Positions 57,501 through 64,000 of a DNA stretch of 64,000 nt are shown piece after piece. The position numbers and the translations under genes were made by a program. Positions within the stretch are counted from its first letter, which is position 1; each line of letters begins with the position of its first letter. The notes beneath the pieces were generated by a model. That model did no database searches and was not told the origin of the DNA. It saw only the letters and a program-made list of their open reading frames with translations. The stretch comes from Tetragonia tetragonoides (taxonomy: Eukaryota > Streptophyta > Magnoliopsida > Caryophyllales > Aizoaceae): assembly GCA_038025085.1 (NCBI GenBank), contig CM076140.1, positions 36,709,501 to 36,773,500 on the forward strand, given 5' to 3'.

Positions 57501-58084
57501 ATTGGATTAAGGCATTTTCTGGAGTTTGTTTGGGAGAATTTGAGGTCGATGAGGCTTGAAGGCTATCAGTTGTTTTTGAATCTAATAGAGCAAACATAGC
57601 ATCAAGCTCAAGGTCTTAGTTTTTAGGAAAAATATGTTTTCTTGAAGAATTTTGACTTTGTACTTCAGGGAATTTACTTCTGTTTATAAGTCTCTGACTG
57701 TAATTTGGCGAAAGACCTTTGGTGATGGGTATTTGTCAAAAACTTTTAAGATGCTGAAGGGTTCAGATTTTTGAGGAGGAGGTGGTTGATCTATGTCAAT
57801 AAGTTCTTTTAGTCTGAGGAGGTATTGGGCTTGGGTTTCAGGATCATCAATTCTCTGAATAAGGTCAAAAATGAATTCTTTAATCTTTATTCTGGGATAA
57901 GACATTAATTGTCTTGGTAGGGAAGATTAATGCAGATTCATCATCTGAATATTCACCCTCTGAGGATTCATTGTCGATTTGGTTGATGAATGCCTCCTCT
58001 TCAGATGATTCTTCATCAGAAATAAGTAAAGCTATGAGTTTGGCTTGTAACTCTTGGTCTTGAGAAAAGATTTCATTAATCTTT

Positions 58085-59094
58085 TTCTTAAGGGAGCATC
58101 TATTGGCTTTATGGTCTATCCTACCACATTTGAAACAAACGATGGTTGGTTTTTTGTTGGTTTGTTTTTTGGAGTTGTGTTTCTGCTTTGGATATTGGTA
58201 TGGTTGAGAATTGTAAGGGGTTCGTCTTGTTTTGAAATATCTTCTGGTGCGCTCATCAAAAAATTCTTCTGTTTTCTTCTTTTAACAGAAGATGGGGCTT
58301 GTATTTTCTCGACTCCGAAAGCTTCACAAAATGAACCAAGTTCCTTTCTTGATCTGGCCCTTTCTGACCCGTACTTGGACTGGATCTTGAGTTCTGAGCA
58401 TAAGGACAATCCTTCTTTTTTTAATGAAGGCAAATAATTGTCTATATGAAATATTTTCGAATGAAATTTCTTCCGATCCTGTTTCTAACTTTAGTTTGAG
58501 AACTCTTTCTGCAAATAATTTTGGAAGTCCAGAAATGAATCTCTCTTTCCAAAATGAAGCATTGCAGTCTGATCTCCTCAAGACGTTCGTAAGGAAGACA
58601 TCCTCATACCATCTGTAGTCACTGAGGGTTGGAGATCTGACATTTGTTAAAATGACTTTTGAAGCGGTCATTTCTTCTTTATGATTTCCAATGAAGTACA
58701 TGCCTATAGTGACTACTAAGTAATCACAGGCATCACTAACGTCTGATACGTTTCCCTGTTCATCTTGTTGAGAAACTTTATGGTTTAGAATCTCCATTTT
58801 TTCTTGGAGGGATAAGCAGTTGTCCCACCGATTTTTGAGTTGGCCAGTGAAACCTGAGATTAATAATGCTGCAACACTTTCTTCAGTCATCCGTGGTGAT
58901 GCAGCTCTGTATGCTATTATTGTCATTCCCATTTCTTGTAGCTTATTAATAATCTCATATTCTGCTTTCCCATCTATGTTCCATTCATAGACACTTTGAC
59001 CATCAAATGAGAGGCTTTGGAATTGAGATCTTTCTTCAATTTGAATGTCGGAGGTGTTGGTTTTGGATAGTAATTTTTTGTGGAGGTTTTCCAA
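58085..59094 (-). pseudogene. Pararetroviral coat-protein-type region with CCHC zinc finger
   Basis: An ORF of 256 codons (59094-58324) has the helical, Trp- and Leu-rich character of caulimovirid capsid regions (LISGFTGQLKNRWDN, FWKERFISGLPKLF). After a frameshift near 58330 it continues to a Cys-x2-Cys-x4-His-x4-Cys knuckle (CFKCGRIDHKANRC, 58140-58085), followed by an acidic stretch (about 58000-57950). Coat plus zinc finger upstream of PR/RT is the standard caulimovirid order. In live viruses this region packages the genome; here it is out of frame with its neighbours. Confidence 0.65.
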
Positions 59095-59793
59095 GATCTA
59101 ATCTTGTTTATTTCTGGGTTGTAATCTATCTTTTAGATTTTTTGTGGAGTATCAGAATCAGAAGATGAAGATGATTCACTTTCTTCCTTGTTTTGACATT
59201 CATCAAGACAATTAATTTTTGAGGTAGGTTTGGATAGGTTGTTTAGGCTTTGAGAAATTTTATTCAACAAACTGTTATTTGGGAAAATAGCTAATTTCTC
59301 GGCTTTTTGGTTGGAAATGTGGTATTGAGATATCATTTGGAAATTTGGTGTTTGAGGTTATTGGGATTTGTCTTATAGAGTCAATCTTTGTAGAGATTTG
59401 GTCTACCTGACCTGCTATAGTATGGAGAATCTGGTTTGAATAGTTGTTTTGTTGGTAGACCTTTCTGATATCTTCAAGACAAACATTTGACTTATCTTCT
59501 TCCCTTCCCTTTTTAAAGGGAGTAGCAGCAACTTCTCCTTGGGATGTTGAAATATTTATAGAGGTTAAGAGAGGATGGATGGAAGTAGTTACTTGGTTGT
59601 CTGTGTGTTGCCATTTTTTGTAGTGGTTTGTCTGTACTTGTATACTGGGTAAGGAACAAGGGTTGTATATTCCGTTTTTTGAAGTATATGTAATGAATCA
59701 TGAAAAGAAAGGAATATTGGCAAGCATTTTCAGAATGTCTTTAAACCATTCTGTCTTGATCTTGTCTTGACTGGTTTGGTCAAAAGAAAGAAA
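59095..59793 (-). pseudogene. Pararetroviral linker between movement and coat regions, broken
   Basis: Short minus-strand ORFs (59701-59513, 59336-59133) rich in Ser, Asn and acidic residues (SESSSSSDSDTPQK near 59150), interrupted by several stops. No domain recognised. Position suggests the variable linker of a caulimovirid polyprotein. Confidence 0.45.
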
Positions 59794-60903
59794 CTAGTCT
59801 CTTTCTTTTTTGTGAGAGGATGATTTAAAATCTTCCTGGAGAAAGGGATGATCAATTTCAAAGTTTGTGTTTGATATTACCATGATATCACCTTTCATTT
59901 GCGTAGATGTAGGGGATGACGGAGGAGAATAATTTTGTGTGTATTCTGGAAGTGGCGATTGGAACTTGACTTTAAAGGATGGGTTTATGGGATTTGAATA
60001 GGAACAATCTGAGAAAGATCTTCTGTAATTCTTGGAAGCAATTGAAGTTGAGGGTCTTTCACTAAATGAATTGAATCTAAGAAGAACCGTTCCATCAGGA
60101 TCTTCTATGATTTGAGAAACGTCTCTTTTGTCAAGGTTTCTTGGAGGTTGAGTAATTTGAAATTCATCTGGAATAGTTTTTTCATCCCATTTGAGTTTCT
60201 TGGGAATAAAAATTGTTGGCCTTTCTGCTTCGACATGAAGCATCACCGTCTGTTCTTTAAGTGAAGGAGTCATTTTGAATTTTGGATTTAAATGAGAAGA
60301 CATGAGTCTAAAATAAATTCGGTAAATAATTGCAAAGATTTTGCACAAACTGTGAAATTCATCACCTTTTGAATGAACATCCAAAATCATAGATTCATTA
60401 ATTAAAGGATCTGATAAATCAACAGAAAAATTTGGAGTGTAGTTGAAATAAATAGGGTCATTGCAAATTTTTGTTTAAATCATAGCAAGCAAAAAAATTT
60501 TGTAACGCTTTAAATGTTTATTACGTAAAGCTAGATAAATAGGAGCATCAATACCTTCTCGAACTAGGGGTTTAACTGCTACTTGAATTAGACCATAATG
60601 CATATAACGATATCCTCTTTTTAAATAATCTTGAATGGCAACATTGGATAATAAAGGAATGCTATGGAATTTTTCTTGGATGCTAATAGTTTCTTCATGA
60701 GTCTTGATTGAAAATGCAGTCTTGAAATCAGCTAGTCCTATTTTGTAAATTGACTCAATACTTTGTTCTGGAATTGTCCAATTTTTGTAATCTATAGGAG
60801 CATGAAATTCGCTACTTTGAACTATGTCAGATTGCGTTGAATTATGACCTGGACTAAACCAGTTTCTAAACCGTGTAGCCATGATGTATAAACATAAGAA
60901 CAA
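59794..60903 (-). pseudogene. Pararetroviral movement-protein-type region, one internal stop
   Basis: ATG candidates at 60903 and 60882 (MATRFRNWFSPG); the second follows a non-coding leader and is the likelier start. The first block (to 60475) looks like a 30K-superfamily movement protein core (YMHYGLIQVAVKPLVREG). A stop at 60475-60477 interrupts it; the second block (60390-59794) continues with a Pro/Ser-rich tail. In live caulimovirids this protein modifies plasmodesmata. The family call rests on general resemblance and gene order. Confidence 0.6.
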
Positions 60904-61092
60904 TCTAGGAATTGATATCTTAACACTAATGTGGAAACAACGGGAACTAGGATACTGGGACCACCTAGTATGGGCTGACCAAGAGCTTTACTCAGTTTAC
61001 CAACGCCTTACCGGCCACACTAGATGCAAAGATATAAAACTAGATGATAATTATGCAAATAAACCACTACCGCTACCTGGTATATATATATA

Positions 61093-63202
61093 CCACACAA
61101 GTGCACACAAGTTTCTTTTCACTTAGGCCGAGATCAAGTGATAACTTGATATACCCCGTTATTTAGTTTGTTTTTATTTTCTTGTCACAAAAGAGTACCA
61201 CTTCCATAAGTCATCATACTTAGTAAAATTCAGCATTATACATCTCATGCTCATCACCATTTCCGTATATACTCATAATTTCACACATGCATCAACAATC
61301 AATATTCTCCAATTTATCCATAAATAAGCCATACAATAACTATTTTATAAATCACAATAACACCTCAATATTTCACAATTTATTACTCCAGTATAAAACT
61401 AATCATAAACACACTTTTTCACTTCCACAATCACACATCATTCATAACTTTACACAACATCACAACATTCCATCACACAACCAAATTTCCACAATACCAC
61501 TTCATAGTCCAACCGAAATCTATGCAAGGTCATAAAACTTCAAAAATCCTTTTTCTTTCACAATTTCCACAAATCATCAAATCAATTTTATATAAGTTGA
61601 AAAGGGGATTAATGGACATGAAAATTACATTGTCTTAAGTAAAATCCAAACGACACTTCTTCCTCTCTTTTCGACAACTTCACTTTGAGCCTAAAATTGA
61701 TTTTGCTTTATAATTAGCTAATAACCACATGCAAAGGCTTAAAATGAAAGATCATTGATTTTTATCATTTTATTGTCAATTTCAAAATTGGGATTTTATT
61801 TCCTTTTTATTTTTCTTTGATTATTTTTTTTTTTCAATTTTGGAAAAAAAGGGTTTATAGTTCATTTTTAGATCAACTTTTCTTTTTGGCCTTATTGTAG
61901 TCAAGATCAAGTTTTCATTACATGCATGTACGGAATTGACAATCTTAATCTAGGTGATGGATTTTCTTCATTTTTCCTTTTTATCTTCGTGAAATCAAAT
62001 CAAGGATACAAGGGTGATAACTTTATAGATCATGAAGAATCAAAATGATCTAAGCTAAAATGATTAAGAAATTTGGGTTTCGAATTTCTTACCTCAACCA
62101 CTTGATTTTCGAAAAGATGGAGCTGAGTTTGAGTGCGCTTTGAGTGACTTTTGTAGATGATCTTGTTTTTGACAAGAGATTAAGATTTGTATAAGTAATA
62201 GATGATAAAGATTGTAAGATTAGTGTAATGGTTTTAGTTTAGTTTTCTTACCTTCTTTTCTGCTACTTTCTTCTTCCCTTTTTCTAAAAGCTCTCTTAAT
62301 TTTTTTAAGATTTTTCTATGGAGATAGAAACATTTTTAGAAGATGAACAAAATTAGATTTTTATTTTAGATTATGGGAGTTTCGGTCGTGAGAGACAAAA
62401 AGAGGAGAAAATGAGATTTTAGGACTCAAATGATTACCATTTATTTATTCTTTGCTTTCTTTCTTTCTTTCTTTTCCTTTTTCTTACTAACTTCCTCTTC
62501 CTCTTTCTCCTTCTTCTACCCGTTGCCTCTTCCCCTTTTTATAGCCCAAATGAGCTGATTTCTTAGCTCACTAAACTTACTAATTGAGCCCACCATGTGC
62601 ACCAATGGCTAATTTTATTTGTCCATTTTATTCTTAAGTTTTATGCACATAAAATACTTATCCAAGCCTACCATATGAGTTGATTTTTTCTCTCACCAAG
62701 CCCAAAATTTGGTGAAACCACACACCTAAGCATTTTGGTCATGCAAAATCATGGGTTGCATTTTTATTTTAATTCCATTTTCTGAATTTTTTCCACCTAA
62801 TATAACACTTGTCACAATTTTATTTTGCACACTTATAAAATAATAAGGCATGTCATAATCAATGAAATAGGAGCAAGTTTTTGCATGTAATAGTATTACC
62901 ATCATGCACATTACATAACTAGGGACAATTAGATAATTAATTTCATGATTAGCCACTTAATCGCGTGATTAAGAAAAATCAATAATTCAATGATCACTAA
63001 ACTAATTGATCATTTTTAGTTTAGTAATTTAGGTGATAATCACCTTGATTAATTTATCTTGTTCGAAAAATTGTACACATATTAAGAAAATAGTGATTTG
63101 GTATTTAAATGTTATTTTTATTTATTATTTTTTAAAAGCTGGCTTATTTAAGTTAATCGTAAAATTTATCACTAATAAGGTAATTAAAAACTTTGGGTTA
63201 TT
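61093..63202. other. AT-rich non-coding sequence right of the pararetrovirus
   Basis: No gene on either strand. Pyrimidine-rich tract 62455-62535 and the minus-strand TATAAAAA at about 62540-62548 fit an LTR promoter and leader of the host segment. Confidence 0.4.
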
Positions 63203-64000
63203 AACACCCTCGAATTTACAACGATTTCCTGGGAACTATCGATGTCATTATACATGACTCGACACCACTGAACCGTCCCAAACCCGAGGGTTGTTACTGC
63301 AACATTTATCGCTAAGGAATAAATGCTAAGCAGAAAGAAAAGTTACGTATCAAAGGAAGCAAACTAAACAAACTAAAACATTAATATCAGAGTTGTATAT
63401 CAAGTGAACTTAAGTCCATTAAAGTATTATTACAACTTTGCCTTCTAGGGCACAAACCAAAAATCCCATAATCCAAAAGAATAACAAGTCTGAAGAACGA
63501 GCCTACAATTAATCTCCAAGGCTGCACGTCCTCACTCAACAACACCCGCACTTTGGTTTTCGTGACGAAAACAAGGTACAGAAGAAAAGAGAAGAAACAA
63601 AAGAAAACAAAAGAAAACAAAAATCAGATAAACTGAATAAACGTCGTCCATACCCAGTAAAAGCACTTTCGCAAACCTTACATGGGTTTTAGAAGAATCA
63701 TTGAAATTCATTTGCATGCACAAGTAGTCATACATTCAAGCACACGTATTCTCAATATTCAATTACATGCAATTCTTGCTTTAGCGATCATTCGAACACA
63801 AATAGACAAACCATCTTGATTAGAGTAATAAGAGAGCGAATAGAACATCGATTACCCATACTGTTCATCGATTGATATTGACATGCCATGAACTTACTCT
63901 AGTGTATACTCACACTATCTCTAACATAATAATCGATACATAGAGAATTAAACAATGGGAATGATCTATCCCGAACACGCTACGAGGTGTCCATAAGTAA
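63203..64000 (-). repeat. Tekay-like LTR C, 3' part, inverted, runs off the window
   Basis: On the minus strand the text matches the gypsy B LTRs (ATGAATTTCAATGATTCTTC, TTGGGACGGTTCAGTGGTG) and ends GAGGGTGTTA with the last bases replaced by the neighbouring segment. It is in opposite orientation to gypsy B. Confidence 0.88.

Larger units (their letters stand above)
47570..57905 (-). pseudogene. Pararetroviral polymerase region (PR, RT, RNaseH), broken and split by copia
   Basis: A protease-like motif DSAT lies near 57365-57380. RT has the catalytic YIDD near 56310-56322 followed by an RT thumb-like stretch. RNaseH shows ETDASDIGYG (near 55870) and a C-terminal part around 55500-55640. A Trp-Trp containing segment (FKIKWWDLFD) spans the copia insertion site at 47880/54558 and runs to the stop at about 47570. 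Many stops lie between 56860 and 56370 and single stops around 56640, 57395 and 57070. No functional enzyme can be made. The set PR-RT-RNaseH without an integrase separates it from LTR retrotransposons. Confidence 0.75.
47009..61080 (-). mobile_element. Endogenous caulimovirid (plant pararetrovirus), near genome length, inactive
   Basis: Reading the minus strand: leader (61080-60904), movement-protein-type region (60903-59794), linker/coat-protein-type region (about 59700-58140), CCHC zinc finger (58140-58085), protease/RT/RNaseH (57905-55108), C-terminal part (about 54620-47570, interrupted by copia), non-coding region with a TATA box (47520-47010). Subtracting the copia element (47881-54552 plus one GAGAT) leaves about 7.4 kb, within the size range of whole Caulimoviridae genomes. 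Flanking TA repeats fit the integration preference reported for florendovirus- and RTBV-like endogenous copies. Multiple stops and frameshifts in the MP and polymerase regions make it a fossil. The genus (petuvirus- or florendovirus-like) is not resolved. Confidence 0.8.

Noticed and set aside
63387..63735. Minus-strand ORFs at the right edge
   Set aside because: They are LTR C sequence; the same text occurs untranslated in the gypsy B LTRs.

Overview
This is a gene-poor, transposon-packed stretch of a flowering-plant nuclear genome, probably a eudicot. Evidence is the density of plant-type LTR retrotransposons (Ty3/gypsy Tat/Ogre-like and chromovirus Tekay-like, Ty1/copia), CACTA and hAT DNA transposons, and an endogenous pararetrovirus. 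I found no convincing single-copy host gene. The species cannot be named from this sequence.

Layout. (1) 1-12.5 kb: the 5' part of a minus-strand Tat/Ogre-like element (LTR 1894-3414) interrupts another Tat element, whose integrase (plus strand) resumes at 3415. Behind the integrase lie two antisense, multi-exon genes of the plant-mobile-domain (PMD) type (4909-6410 and 7236-12069). The second is split by a CACTA-like element (7996-10068). A non-autonomous hAT element with a perfect 8-bp duplication sits at 1086-1755. (2) 12.5-16.5 kb: a second, non-autonomous CACTA-like element holding a tRNA-like sequence and a Tat solo LTR with a perfect 5-bp duplication. (3) 16.5-45.9 kb: a nest at least three levels deep. 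Tekay-like gypsy B (truncated LTRs at 16466-17097 and 43985-45939) was invaded by a 20-kb CACTA element (18697-38955, AAT duplication) encoding TNP2-like and TNPA-like proteins. That CACTA was in turn hit by gypsy A (21680-32099) and by an LTR now present as a solo LTR (32193-32942, CCCCG duplication). Both late insertions split the same TNPA-like gene. (4) 45.9-63.2 kb: an LTR-like, AT-rich segment. Its TA repeats flank an almost genome-length endogenous caulimovirid copy (about 47.0-61.1 kb, minus strand), which is itself split by a young-looking Ty1/copia element (47881-54552, GAGAT duplication). (5) 63.2-64.0 kb: the end of another Tekay-like LTR in inverted orientation.

How the pieces work together. 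Nearly every coding region belongs to a mobile element and is broken by stops, frameshifts or deletions. Where two copies can be compared, several stops are C-to-T or G-to-A changes, as expected from deamination of methylated cytosine. The least expected coding content is an unrecognised ORF between the 5' LTR and gag in both Tekay-like copies (17289-18246 and 24481-25433), with conserved position, spacing and Cys/Trp-rich core. Next are the tandem antisense PMD genes, whose upstream regions share an AGCGGC/GCCGCT palindrome cluster with the Tat LTRs. Insertion order can be read from the nest: gypsy B, then CACTA, then gypsy A and the 32-kb LTR; separately, LTR-like segment, then pararetrovirus, then copia.
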